A stretch of DNA of 64,000 nucleotides from Archilochus colubris (lineage: Eukaryota > Chordata > Aves > Apodiformes > Trochilidae). Location of the stretch: positions 40,304,874-40,368,873 of the forward strand of contig CM041090.1 in assembly GCA_023079485.1 (NCBI GenBank), given 5' to 3'. Under the pieces are notes generated by a model. The model made no database searches. It saw only the letters and a list, made by a program, of their open reading frames with translations, and was not told the DNA's origin. A program made the translations under genes and the position numbers. Position 1 is the first letter of the stretch; each line of letters begins with the position of its first letter. Positions 46,601-56,732 of the stretch are shown here, piece after piece.

Positions 46601-49600
46601 AGGTGCTATGGGTATGGATGGTAGAAGGAACCAGCCCTTGGATGAGGACATGGGCTCACAGGATGAGTTTCTCCATTACAAATGAGTCTACCAGATCTTG
46701 AAGCCTCTCTGGTCCAAGCTATTGCTCAAACCAATGTCACAGCCAAGATAAAAATGCTCCAGTTTGTCCCAGCTGCAGCCAGGACAAGGGGTCCCACCAA
46801 GCTTGGTGGATACAGACCTGGTAAAAGGGGCTTAACAAAATAACTTAAAAGGTTTTTCCAAAACCCAAGTTGGTCACCTTGATGCAAACATGGTGTGAGC
46901 TCATGACAGCCTCTGACACAGCTCAGCAATTGCATTTCAGTGAAGTTCATAGATTGACAGACTGGTTTGGGTGGGAAGGAACACTAAAGGTCATCTAGTT
47001 CCAATCCCCTTGCCATGGGCAGGGACACCTCCCAGTTGCTCCAAGCCCCATCCAACCTGGCCTGAGACACTCTGAGGAATTTGAAGATCCTCATATGCTG
47101 CACCAAAAGTGTCCAATCCCACACCAAACATGGGGCAAAGCAGTTACTGAGCATGGATGGCCTGAACTTTGCCGTTTTTCTAAAATCCTGACATGCAACA
47201 GTCCTAAAAAACCACAAATTGAGGCCTTTTAAATCGATCTGCTTAAAAAAACATGTAAGTTATTATCAGACAGCTCATTAAAAGCTATGAGCAGAAAGCC
47301 TGTGTCTCCAGCACAGGTGGAGAGCTCCAAACTCCCCATCATCTTATCACAAAACCACCTCTTTTTTTTAATGACACATTAAAAGTTTGCCTGATCCCAT
47401 GTCCCCTGGGGACATCTGCCTTTGGTGCACATCCCTGCTGACAGCAAAGCCATGGGGACACTTTCAGAAGACAGCTGTGACTTCACATAGATGTTCAGTC
47501 TTGAACAAACCCCATCTCCAACCTTTGCAGAGGGTCAGAGCAGCTCTTCTCTACCTTAGCATCAGTCTCACCCTGGACCACCTCTTAATTTTGGGGAGCT
47601 TGGGGGTCCCAGAGCCCTCTTGCCAGCAAGGGCTGCAATCCTGGGAGCAGGCTGGGGAGAAGGAGCCATCCCAAGGATGAGGAACAGTGGTAGGGCTTTC
47701 CTTTTTCCCATGAGGAAGAGGCAGCAAGGAGCTGTGAGGTCATCTAAGGCAATTTCATGGTCCTTGGAAAGTCAAACTTCATAAATGATGTCCACAGAGC
47801 TACTCTTTAATCACCCATCACCAGGAGCTAATTGCTAAGCCATGGCATGACTCAGAAATGCTGTGTCTGATGTGAGCAGCAAGCCCAGGACTTTCATGCA
47901 CCATCCCCAGCAGGCATTACAGGCTGGAGGCAGCTGGGACACATCTGTCTGGGCACTGGCATGGAAATTTAGAAGAAACTGAAAAAGGAAAACAATTAAT
48001 CCTGCCATACATGTATGTGGGTGTTGGTGTCTTCTCCCAAGGAACAAGTGATAGAACAAGAGGGAACAGCCTCCAGCACCAGGGGAGGTTTAGGGAACAA
48101 TTTCTCCCTGGCAAGGGTTGTCAGGGCCTGGCCCAGGCTGCCCAGGGCAGGGCTGGAGTCCCCATCATCCCTGGAGGGGTTTCAGAGCCCTGGAGATGTG
48201 GGGATGAGGGACATGGGGCAGGGGTGGCCTTGGCACTACTGAGTTAAGGGTTGGACTCAATGATCTTTTCCAACCAAACCCATTCTATGGTTTTACATCC
48301 CCAGGCCAGTTCAGAAGAGCCCTTATGGCACACCGTGCTAAGCCATAAACACACAGTAGAACCTCCTAGCTCTACCCAAACCCTCCTCCTGGTACACCCC
48401 AAGAAGGAGCAGATGGACAAAGAGGTTCTGCAGGTAGCAAAGTGTCCTTGTCTTCTCCTGGAGAAACCAGGGGCTGGGAAAAAGCCAAAGCATGAAGAGG
48501 GAAAGGTGAGAAATAAGTGACATTAGGGTATGAAGAGAGATGGAAAGGAGAGGAATAGGTGACATTAGGAGACATGAACTGCTAAGCCACATCAGATGAG
48601 GGTCCTCCATGGGTTTGGTTCCCCCACTGTTCTCCTGGATGCCCTGGAGGGTATTAAAGGAGCAAGGCAACCAGAGATGTAGGTGACACCAAACCACAAG
48701 AGCCTGCAGGAGCCCAGGGGAGACGTGGCTGCAATTCAGAGAAGGCACTTGGCAAACCATGCACCCGGTCTGGATGGAATAAGATGCAGCCCAATAAAAA
48801 TGCACAAAGTTGTGTGTTTCTGTAGGAACAAGAAACAGCACAACCCAAGGGCAGGGAACAGGCAGTACTTTTTTTTTTTTTTCTTGCAGGAAAGCTGTGG
48901 GGATACAATGGGCCACAGGCAGCCCATGGTGGGGTGTTATTTGAGGACGATGAGGTACACAGCCAGAGGAATGCTCTCTGTATGGCAAGACTGCTCAGCT
49001 CCCTTCTGCAGTTTCTGGCAACATTCCTTCAATAAAATATGGACTTTCTGAAAAAAAAAAAAAATCATCCAAGAGAAAAGCAACAACCCCAAGTTTAGAA
49101 AAAAAAAAGACCCACTGGGAAAGAAACTGGATTGGTTCAGTCTGAAGAAAATACAGAGGAGAGGGGAGGACATGACAGTTGTAGGCACCAGAGGTTGTAG
49201 GCAACTGTCACACATCCCTGAAGAGAATAAAAAGGATAAAAGCAATTTGGCCAACTCAGCAATGGGGCAGAAGCAGGTTTAGATGTCTGCAAACCTCCCC
49301 CCAGGAAGGAGGATGCTCAGGAAGGGGTGACCCAAGGAAGGGAACCCATGACCCATGGTGGGGCTGCATGCAGCAGCAAGGAGCTGCCTTCATCCATGCA
49401 ATTTATTTAATTGATTTATTTGTTGTGGACTACTTGGGCAATACACCTTTGGGTTTTGCAGGTTTGTCCAGACAAATCAATCATAAAGTTTCTACCCCTG
49501 TGGATAACAGGAAGCTGAGCTCCTCATGGTCTCCTCCCCAGCTCCAGCAGCAAAACCTGGAGAAACACCATGTTAAACAGAGCCTAGAACCACTAGCTCC

Positions 49601-51112
49601 TGAAAAGGGTCTCCTTGATCTGTCCCCAGGCTTAGAAACCTTGGGGACCCTTATTGCTCAGGAATGCCATCAGGAAACTCATCCATCACACCTCCAGCCC
49701 TGAGCAATGCTGTGGTGGAAGGTCCAGGCAGGGAGAGGGCTGAGCCTCTGAGGGAACCTCTGAGGGGGGTGTTTTCTTCCATGCTTTTATTTCATGCACA
49801 TCAAAGTCACAGAGTGCCAAGTCAAACCCAATTCCCCATTACAAAGATTTATGCTTATCCAGATGTGATTAGGATAAAATCAGCCCCTGTAATTGTTTAA
49901 AAAATATGATTATTCCCCTATTCTGACACATCACCCATCTTCACACAATGGAGCTGCTCTGCACTAATGAAAATTGCAGTTGTTTAAATCAGTCTCTGAT
50001 AGCTGCAGGTTCATTTTCAGTCGTTTTGGCTTTTCACTGGCACATCCACTCCATGTGTCTGCCCAATTTTTATCTGTTCACTCCTCCACAGCCTGAAGTT
50101 TGTTCTCCAGCTTTGACTGCAGCAATGTGGTTTTGTTTCTGCTCCGTTTACCAACAGGGTTACTACATACATTTACAGTTCAAAATCTCTGTGAAATGCA
50201 GGTGTAACAGGAAAAACAACTGAAATTCAGAATCACAGAACTACCTTGGTTGGAAAAGACCTTCAAGATCATTGAGTCCAACCACTGACAAGACCTTATC
50301 TAAACCATAGTGTTAAGCACTTCGTCTACGTGACCCTTAAATCCCTCCAGGGATGGTGACTCCACACAGGATAAAGCATCCTAAGCCCAAACTTCCCCAA
50401 ATATTGGGTAGGTACCAAACACCACCATGGTAAATGACACAGGACTTGCTAAGCTCACACTAAGCTATTTTTCACTGTAAAAAGAAAAAGAGAAGAGAGC
50501 AAACTCACAGCCAAGAGCCACAGGCTATGGAATAAAAATCCAGCTTTTTGAAAAGCTGGCAGGATTTTTGGAACCAAACCAGCCCACCAGCACCCAGCTG
50601 TAAGACATCAGATCAGGACCAGCCACTGCTTAAAAGAAAACCTAACTCATTTCCCTAAGATCTTAATTCCTCAAATGTCAAGAAAGGCCCAAATGCCCCA
50701 TTTGGTTACGAGGACTCTCACCCCAAACCATCAACCAAGCCCCAAGTGCTGCATGGAAAACGTTTTTTCCCCTCCTGCCTCTGGGGATGGGTTTGGGGGA
50801 GAGGGAGAAGAAGTCACCCATTGGGTTTGGTTTTGTTTTTTCACTCACCTTTCATCCCACTCCCTTCCTCCTGGAATGTGTTACGAGCAGAAGGCTGATC
50901 TTCTAAATGTTCACTCCCACCACTTCCTGAAGAGGCTACACTGCTTTGTGGAGACAGGGGGGCATGATCGGAAGGGATGCACTGGGGTCCTCTAGCTCGT
51001 AAGTCCTCATGAGACATCCATCCATGTCCTAGAGGTTGGTTTGGCACATTCATGGGTGGGGTAAGGGACACAGAGCGTTTCAAAGGGCTGTGGTGTGTCT
51101 GGCCTGAGAGAA
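31642..51112 (-). CDS. SAMD4A: Smaug homolog 1 (SAMD4A), last ten coding exons (partial gene, spliced)
   Basis: SAMD4A is a cytoplasmic RNA-binding translational repressor. Its SAM domain binds Smaug recognition hairpins and the protein recruits deadenylation and repression factors; it forms mRNA-silencing foci, including in neurons. Ten exons (264, 110, 87, 313, 86, 119, 202, 127, 84 and 29 nt) join in frame. With one base from an upstream exon they give 473 codons and TAG. Visible in order are a Ser/Pro-rich linker ([11 protein letters not shown]), the SAM domain ([18 protein letters not shown] then GARHKI), a polyalanine linker, the PHAT domain ([20 protein letters not shown] to [13 protein letters not shown]), and the conserved tail ([53 protein letters not shown]). 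All junctions are GT/AG. The N-terminal exons, about a third of the roughly 718-residue human protein, lie beyond 64 kb. Confidence 0.98.
31671..33731 (-). other. SAMD4A: SAMD4A last intron
   Basis: A 2.1 kb, partly GC-rich and CpG-bearing intron (32700-33050 and 33500-33730) with homopolymer runs (32526-32600 T-rich, A25 at 33325-33349). Long open frames on both strands have no recognisable protein character. Confidence 0.8.
33325..33349. repeat. Poly(A) homopolymer
   Basis: An uninterrupted run of about 25 A in a SAMD4A intron. I see no attached retrocopy. Confidence 0.85.
33732..33815 (-). CDS. SAMD4A: SAMD4A penultimate exon
   Basis: The exon is 84 nt: (E)[19 protein letters not shown] and then SMTEHALS plus G. 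The acceptor is CCTTGCAG and the donor GTGAGC. It encodes the conserved C-terminal helix region. Confidence 0.97.
33935..34196 (+). mobile_element. CR1 LINE 3' fragment
   Basis: It contains 'ccaggtttcccagagaagct', 'ggcttggagcaacctggg' and the tail AAGATTCTGTGATTCCATGG. It is very similar to 58080-58336 and, inverted, to 26905-27100. Confidence 0.92.
35034..35125 (-). mobile_element. CR1 3'-end fragment
   Basis: Inverse CR1 tail: AGAATCATAAAACCCCAGAC followed by 'ggtttgggttggaagggccc' and 'atcatctagttccaatcc'. Confidence 0.85.
35630..35756 (-). CDS. SAMD4A: SAMD4A exon (NLWFANPGG...)
   Basis: A 127-nt exon in phase 0 encoding [20 protein letters not shown] and then [22 protein letters not shown] plus G of Glu. 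The acceptor is CCTGCAG and the donor GTAAGG. The RTRSLPVHT block is a characteristic Smaug-family tail motif. Confidence 0.98.
36033..36234 (-). CDS. SAMD4A: SAMD4A exon ([13 protein letters not shown]...)
   Basis: A 202-nt exon starting (S)[18 protein letters not shown] and including [20 protein letters not shown], ending AILKQGRQ. The middle ([17 protein letters not shown]) is Pro/Ala/Gly-rich and GC-rich and looks less conserved than its flanks. The acceptor is CCTCAG and the donor GTTGGT, a weak but valid GT donor before the 276-bp intron. Confidence 0.96.
36235..39129 (-). other. SAMD4A: SAMD4A intron
   Basis: A 2.9 kb intron. Its 3' quarter (in gene sense) is a minisatellite at 36343-37050; the rest is unremarkable unique sequence. 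Confidence 0.85.
36343..37050. repeat. Minisatellite, about 27-bp core with higher-order units
   Basis: The core is close to CACCCCATGTCCTGGACCAA plus CATTCAC, with variants carrying CACACTGATGCTG. One higher-order block of about 165 bp (from 36651) repeats from 36816. It ends about 110 bp from the acceptor of the exon at 36033-36234. Open frames such as [10 protein letters not shown] repeats are by-products of the repeat. Confidence 0.9.
39130..39248 (-). CDS. SAMD4A: SAMD4A exon (PHAT domain, second part)
   Basis: A 119-nt exon in phase 0: [20 protein letters not shown], then [19 protein letters not shown] plus AG. It completes the helical PHAT domain. The acceptor is GTACAG, preceded by G7 and a T-rich tract; the donor is GTACGC. 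Confidence 0.97.
39249..41183 (-). other. SAMD4A: SAMD4A intron
   Basis: 1.9 kb with no recognisable gene or interspersed repeat. Confidence 0.85.
41184..41269 (-). CDS. SAMD4A: SAMD4A exon (PHAT domain, first part)
   Basis: An 86-nt exon: (V)[20 protein letters not shown] then IDKCLIHE. The acceptor is TTTCCAG and the donor GTGAGT. It belongs to the PHAT domain beside the SAM domain in Smaug proteins. Confidence 0.98.
41270..42641 (-). other. SAMD4A: SAMD4A intron
   Basis: 1.4 kb; contains a CR1 fragment at 42030-42130. The segment 42290-42480 carries loosely repeated 'ccctcacttggggcaagg' motifs. Confidence 0.8.
42030..42130 (-). mobile_element. Old CR1 3'-end fragment
   Basis: 'ggttgtaaaagacctcttaa', 'gtcatcaaatccaacc' and 'acccagcacttggca' match the inverse 3' region of the older CR1 subfamily also seen at 50227-50375 and 62570-62640. 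Confidence 0.7.
42642..42954 (-). CDS. SAMD4A: SAMD4A exon (linker with polyalanine)
   Basis: A 313-nt exon in phase 0: [20 protein letters not shown], then [12 protein letters not shown], a Ser/Asp/His-rich stretch, eight alanines, [10 protein letters not shown], and [17 protein letters not shown] plus G. The acceptor is CCTCAG and the donor GTGAGA. The conserved ends anchor the call. The middle is repeat-expanded and probably disordered. Confidence 0.97.
42747..42773 (-). repeat. SAMD4A: Coding (CAG)9 trinucleotide repeat (polyalanine frame)
   Basis: Nine CTG on the + strand equal (CAG)9 on the coding strand, read as GCA codons, giving Ser-Ala8-Gly-Gly. An uninterrupted codon run such as this is prone to length change. 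Confidence 0.92.
42955..45573 (-). other. SAMD4A: SAMD4A intron
   Basis: 2.6 kb with no gene or clear interspersed repeat recognised. Confidence 0.85.
45574..45660 (-). CDS. SAMD4A: SAMD4A exon (SAM domain, second part)
   Basis: An 87-nt exon in phase 0: [20 protein letters not shown] then QNLLKSLER. The basic GARHKI segment belongs to the RNA-binding face of Smaug/Vts1-type SAM domains. The acceptor is TTTGCAG and the donor GTAAGT. Confidence 0.98.
45661..46335 (-). other. SAMD4A: SAMD4A intron within the SAM domain
   Basis: 0.7 kb with nothing recognisable, apart from a short direct repeat of 'acaaattaatcaaatttctg' at about 45758-45798. Confidence 0.85.
46336..46445 (-). CDS. SAMD4A: SAMD4A exon (SAM domain, first part)
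   Basis: A 110-nt exon: (D)[19 protein letters not shown] then [17 protein letters not shown]. This is the N-terminal half of the RNA-binding SAM domain. The acceptor is TCTGCAG and the donor GTATGT. Confidence 0.98.
46946..47080 (-). mobile_element. CR1 3'-end fragment
   Basis: Inverse CR1: 'tcatagattgacagactggt', 'ggtcatctagttccaatcc', 'gccatgggcagggacacctc', 'tgctccaagccccatccaac'. Confidence 0.88.
48016..48296 (+). mobile_element. CR1 LINE 3' fragment
   Basis: 'ggcaagggttgtcagggcct' through 'catcatccctggaggggttt' to 'ggttggactcaatgatcttt' and CCATTCTATGG. A long stretch (about 48105-48235) is nearly identical to 25730-25858, so both belong to one young subfamily. Confidence 0.92.
50227..50375 (-). 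mobile_element. Old CR1 3'-end fragment
   Basis: 'cagaatcacagaactacctt', 'ggttggaaaagaccttcaag', 'atcattgagtccaaccactg', ending near 'ccctccagggatggtgactc'. Confidence 0.85.
50849..51112 (-). CDS. SAMD4A: SAMD4A exon (Ser/Pro-rich linker before the SAM domain)
   Basis: A 264-nt exon: the split Ile codon, then [57 protein letters not shown] and [11 protein letters not shown] plus G of Asp. The acceptor is TTTTCCAG after a long T-rich tract; the donor is GTGAGT. It is the most 5' SAMD4A exon found in the window. Confidence 0.98.
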
Positions 51113-51579
51113 CTGGAAAAAAAAAATAAATAAAAATAATAATAATAGTAAAAAAAAAAAAAAAAGTATCTCAAATCAAAGATCCCCCACTCGCGGCCCG
51201 GGATGTGGCAGAGTCCCCCAGAAAAAAAAGATTTGGAAAAAAAAAACTTTAATGAAATCAGAAAATGGGTGGTGGTTGGCCAGGGTGTCTCACTGATGGC
51301 TTCAAAGTGCCCGTGGCTACCTGAGCCCTACCCTGAGCTCTTGGCTTGGCCTCCTGGCAAGCAAAGGGGATGGGAATACCTGCAAGGAGATGAGGTTAGA
51401 TGAGCTACATCAGGTTGCTTAAGGCAAGGTGTGGATTGCATCTCTAGGGAAAAAGAAAAAAAAAAAGAAAAATCAAGCAGCTCTGGAGCAAAGCTGGGCT
51501 CAGGACCAGCTGGGCAGTCATCTCCTGGCAGGGAAGGCACTGCTGCTGGTGCAGGTGTCATGGGAATATTCTGAAGCCA

Positions 51580-51700
51580 CTAGATGGGACTTTGAGCAAC
51601 CTGGTCTGGTAGAAGGTGTCCCTGCCTGTGGTAGGGGTTGGAACTGGATGGTCTTCAAGGTCCTTTCCAACCCAAACCAGTCCAAGATTCTGTGACTACA
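51580..51700 (+). mobile_element. CR1 3'-end fragment
   Basis: 'gactttgagcaacctggtct', 'gaaggtgtccctgcc', 'ggttggaactggatggtctt', 'aaggtcctttccaacccaaa', then AAGATTCTGTGAC. Confidence 0.88.
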
Positions 51701-52078
51701 CTGAGACCATGAAACACATCCCACTAAAATCACCTGGGCCTCTTATCTTTCTGGGAAAGGCAGAAAATTCCCCAGGATGGGAATGCCACAGACCCAGGGG
51801 AAGCTTCTGTCTCTCCCTGTGGGTTAGGACTTGGCTTATGCCCTGAAGCTTTGAGCATCTCCCCCTCTGCTGGGCATCAGCACAGAGGTTCTGATCATCT
51901 AGAGAAATGTCTAAGCCTTGCTGAGACCTCAACCTTGCCCCTGGTTGAGCTGTCACCAGCAATGAGAGCACCCCAGCATCAGGTGAGCTTCCAAGCACGA
52001 GCCTTGAACCCTCCCTAAAAGCAAACACCCAGAGCAATGATGCAAACACACCCCATACAAAGAGGTGAGGCTGGTTCT

Positions 52079-52094
52079 CCCCCCCCCCCCCCCA
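52079..52094. repeat. Poly(C) homopolymer
   Basis: A run of about 16 C in a SAMD4A intron. The length may be unreliable in the assembly. Confidence 0.8.
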
Positions 52095-55000
52095 AAATGA
52101 TGTTTGGAAAGCTTCTGATTTGGTTTTCCTTCCAAGTTCCAAATCCAGGTTTGCATTTCCTGGCTGAAATCTTGATCCCACCAAGTTCATTTTGTTTTTA
52201 CCAAATAACTTCTTCACACTGCAAGGAAAAGGCTGATGCACCAGCTCCTGCCATTTGGAGCTACTCCTCAAGAAAGGCTTTACAACAGGTAGGTATTTAC
52301 ATGCCTGAATACAGAAATACATCTTGTGTAGGCTAGAGTATTAAAAAACCCCAAGTGATAGATTTTCTGGCACTTTTGGGGAGAAGTGTTGCAACTTTAA
52401 TAGATTTTTAAATACAATTTTTACTGAATCTTCTCAATTTTTCACTGCTCTTCTTCCATCCTGTCCCATTCATTTTCAGTTATCTCCTTAAAGACTTAAA
52501 TTATCTTTTTCTCAGGTCTGCTGTTTAATAGGGATAATCTATTTATATTGATATTTATTAAATACCATCCCTGGTATTTAGAGGAAAAGATGGATAGGGA
52601 CAAACTATCTTTGTTTCCTGTAATGAAAAAGAATTGAAAAAATTGGTCTGTTGGCTTAACAAAATTAAATTCCATCATTCACAAAGCCACTAAACTGCTG
52701 GTTGAACCATAAATGCACTTAATGTATTTTAATGTACAAATTTAGGCTGTAAAACACTCGTTTAATGTGTTATTGTAGTAACTCTCAATTAAATTAGTTT
52801 AATTTCACACGAGGGCTGTTTCCTGGTAACTGAGACCAAAAAAAAAAAAAATAAAATCTCTCTGGATTTAGCTGGGAACACCAGGACAGGTTCTGGATCC
52901 AGCACTATGGGAAGGTCCTTTCTGGTTTCCATCAAACCCAAGGCTGTGCTCAATGTGCCCCTGGGTTTCATGTTGTGATGACTCACAGAACATTTACACT
53001 GCTCTAACAAGGAATAATTTCTAGGGACAAGAGCAAATTCAGCCCAAAGACACCAATTTCTCAGAATGAGCTGCTGGAAGCTTCGTGGAGGGGTAGATGA
53101 AACAAAAAGCAGGTTTTTTTGCTCCAGGGGGATTAAAATGACCTTCCAGCCCAGCAGAAACATTTCATTTTTCCTTTCAAAATCAAATTTCTTAAATCTG
53201 TAAAAACAATCCCAGGGAAACTAATAATTTTTGGTGCCTTTCCTCCCCAAGATCCAACACAAAGCTCCCTAACCTCCTTTTTACCACTGGCAGGAGTTAA
53301 TCAAAACTACTCACGGCTGCTGCTCCATTTGTTAGTTCTTAAAACAAATGAGTCTGAGTGGAAAACCCCCCAGCCAGGTGTACTGTGCTGTAAAAGTTAA
53401 GCCAGGTTTAATTCCCAGTTAAAGCCTGGAGGGAAAACCCCCCATCAAAGGCATCTCTGCTGCCCTGAAGAGGAATGAAAATGAGCAAGTAGCAGGGTTA
53501 TAAAAGGAGGGGAGAGAAAAACCACACCAGAGCTGGTTTGCATTTTTTAAGCACCTGTAAAAAGCAGCTGGTGCCAGAGGCAGCTGGTAGATGAGGCCAA
53601 AAACCTGTGGATTTCTCCACTATCTGCCTTGTTCCTAATTCTGGAAACACTTTCCTCACCTGGTGTGTAACACAACCACCGTGCAGGGAAGCGAGGGGGA
53701 TGTTTATGTGAAGAATTTATTCCCTTCCTATTAGATAACTATAGAAACATCTTCCAGAAGTCTCCTGGCACAAAAGGATGTCAGTGAGGAGCCAGGGCTG
53801 TTTTCAGAGCAGTGTTATGTTTCCTGCAGTTGTGAGAGATCCTGATGGGGAAATAGATGGATTTAAGAAGGTCTCGGCCAAGCTATTTCACCTCTTGGCT
53901 TTGCAATTTGACTCTAAAAGCAACACTGTAATGGGGCCCTGGAGATGTCACGTCACCCTCCCAGGAGAAAAAAATATATTTAGTACTAAAAATGTATTAA
54001 AAATGGGGGAAAATATGGGAAAAGACTGATACATTGGTTGAAATGCATCACCAGGGCTGAGTATTGCAGTGGCATCTCCTGGAGCCCCTTCTGTGCCTGC
54101 TGCCCCCAGCCCAGAATGGGGACAGAAACCATCCTGGATTTGTTGTAGGAAAAATGGTGGTTTAGGAAATTTCTGTGTCCTCTGGATGAGTGAGACATGA
54201 AGGGGAATGAGCAAGGAGAACAGGAGCTAAATCTCCCCTCTCAGGAGGCAAGGGGCTACTGTTAGTCCTCCTTCTGGTACACCACAGTGTTGAAGCCATC
54301 CTCTCCACACCAAAATCTTACACCCAAGAGGGTATTTTTGGGCTTAAATCCAGCCCAGACTCCTTCCTGAGCTGCAATCCCCTTGCAAACTACTGCTCTT
54401 CCATCTTAATTTTATATCCCCTAATTAGAAGCTGGTGTCAGCTGGAGGAGGACTAATGAACTCTGCAGGATGGGCAGGAACAACCAGAAATCATCCAGTG
54501 CAGGATACAAAAAATTAATTCCACTTCTTTGCCCGAGATAAATCAATGCCTGAGCCCACCAGACTCTGTTTTACTAAACCATGAGCATTTTTTACTGAAT
54601 TATGAGTGAATTCACACAACCTGATGAGATGTGGTGGGCATAACTCCTCTGCCAAGGATGCTACAAGCAGAAGAAGTCACCACCTCTTTGAAACCACCCC
54701 AGCTACTCTTGGTACCAGGCATAAGTTATTTAAGAACTCTTAGCACTGGCTTAACTTTAAGCTCTGCTTAAGCTTCACCACTGAGGCTCAAAAATACTGC
54801 AAGCCCCAAGCCGGCACCAGCCTGGTGTGCACATCCCTCTCTCTCTTTCCATTTGCAACCCCCAGAAAGGAGATTAATAAATGTGCATATTTAATATGAT
54901 TTCACTAATTTCAGTAACACTGCTGATGGCTGAGCAGGAGCTTGTCATCAGGACAAGTCACTCCTTCAGTCTCTTGCTAAAATAAATGGTCCACGTGTGC

Positions 55001-56395
55001 TTTTTTGGCAGAAGAAAAGCGAGTGTGACTTCACAGCCTTACACTCAAGCCTCTTTTTTAAAAAAAATACTACAAAAATACTAAGCTTTAATGTAAAAAG
55101 GAAATCTAATATATTCTTCTGGGGTAAGATAAGCTTCTAGGAGGTGGCCAGAGGCACGCCTGCCTTTCTGAGTGCTGTGGTGGTGCCAGTTGTGCCAACA
55201 AAGAGAGGAAACCACCACTCCTAAGTGCAAGCCACACTGGCACACAGATCCCTTAGGATCCCACTTCTGCTTTAGGTTTTTTCCTGCCTGTTGCATGCTC
55301 ACTTAGGTGGTTCAAGAGCCACTTGCTCTCCCCAGGGACCCACCAGTTGCTTTGCAAATGTGCTGCCTGGTCCAGCTCCTTCCAGCTGGGGATTTAACGG
55401 GATGGAGCCACCAACTGGTATCACCTCTGCTTCACAACCATGGCTCTGAATGGCCACAGGAGCTCTGCTCAGCCCATGCCAGGTTGTGTTTCCTTGCAAG
55501 AATGCTCCTCGTGGCCTTTGGGTTGGGATCAGCTGCAACCCAGCAGATGATGCTAAATGTAATGCCTCTGAGATGAGCTTGGGTTGTTTTGCATCCTCAG
55601 GAAAAATGTGATAAATGACCTGGAGCCAACGGTGCTGAGATGCAGGAGGTGTTGCTGAAGTGCTCTCAAGCTTCAAACCAAGCTTTGCTTAATATTTCCA
55701 AAGGAAAAAAAAGAAATGAAGAGGAGGGAGGAGTGATGGTGACAATGGTACCAACTGCAGACCATGTAGGGAGGAGCATCCCTGTGGGGCCACCACATCC
55801 CTGGGCAAAACAGCTTTATCATGGACCAAGCACTGGCTGGGCTGGCCAGCATGACAATGTGCTTAGAGGAACTCTGCAAGTGCTTTCCCTGTGAAGTCCT
55901 GGGTTGTTTTTTTTTTCTCTCTTCCTTTTTGAAGTGGTGTTGCCTATTTTGGCAGGCAAAGGGCTAATTTCAAGAGGGTTTTTTTTGTTCTCTGAAGCCC
56001 ACGTGGAACAGGCGTCAGCTGTTTGTGTTGTGGTTTCTCAGGGTTTCGGGGCCAATTTTTCAGCCTGAGAAGGAAAAAGCCACCCATTCCTGTAATTAAG
56101 AGACAAGGAACTGGGCTCTGCAGGCAGACTTTCCTCTAAGGAGTGTGTGACAGCTGACGAGGTGCTCACCTCCGAGCACCCTTCACCAAAACTGCCTTGA
56201 AGTGCTGCAGAAATCCTGGACAAGATGCACGTGGGGATGATGTGAGTGTTCCCACTGCATTTGGACCCACTGGTGGTGGGTAGAGAGGTGTATTCAGACT
56301 GTCTGTGCTCCCAGCATGCCCTCCACTTCTGCATGGTCCCTGCTGGGGCCCTAACATCCAGAGGACCTTTAAAGCAACCTCACAACCCTGTGTTT

Positions 56396-56732
56396 GTCAT
56401 AGAATCCCAGACTGGTTTGGATTGGAAGGCACCTCAGAGATCATCTGGTTCCAAGCCCCTGCCATGGTCAGGGACACCTCCCACCAGCCCAGGTTGCTCC
56501 AAGCCCCATCCAACCTGGGCTGAGACACTGCCAGGGATGGCAAGGAGATCTAAATCTCCCCTCTTCTAGCTTAAAACCCTTCCCTCTCCTCCCATCCCTC
56601 CCTGCCCTTGTCCCAAGTCCCTCCCCAGCTTTCCTGGAGCCCCTTCAGGCACTGGAAGGTGCTCTAAGGTCTCCCTGGAGCCTTCTCTTCTCCAGACTGA
56701 ACACCCCCAACTCTCTCAGCCTGGCTCCACGG
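56396..56732 (-). mobile_element. CR1 LINE 3' fragment
   Basis: Inverse: TCATAGAATCCCAGACTGG, 'gccatggtcagggacacctc', 'tgagacactgccagggatgg', then 'cttctcttctccagactgaa' to 'ctctcagcctggctccac'. Confidence 0.93.

Larger units (their letters stand above)
46446..50848 (-). other. SAMD4A: SAMD4A intron
   Basis: A 4.4 kb intron with CR1 fragments at 46946-47080, 48016-48296 and 50227-50375. The rest is unremarkable. Confidence 0.85.
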
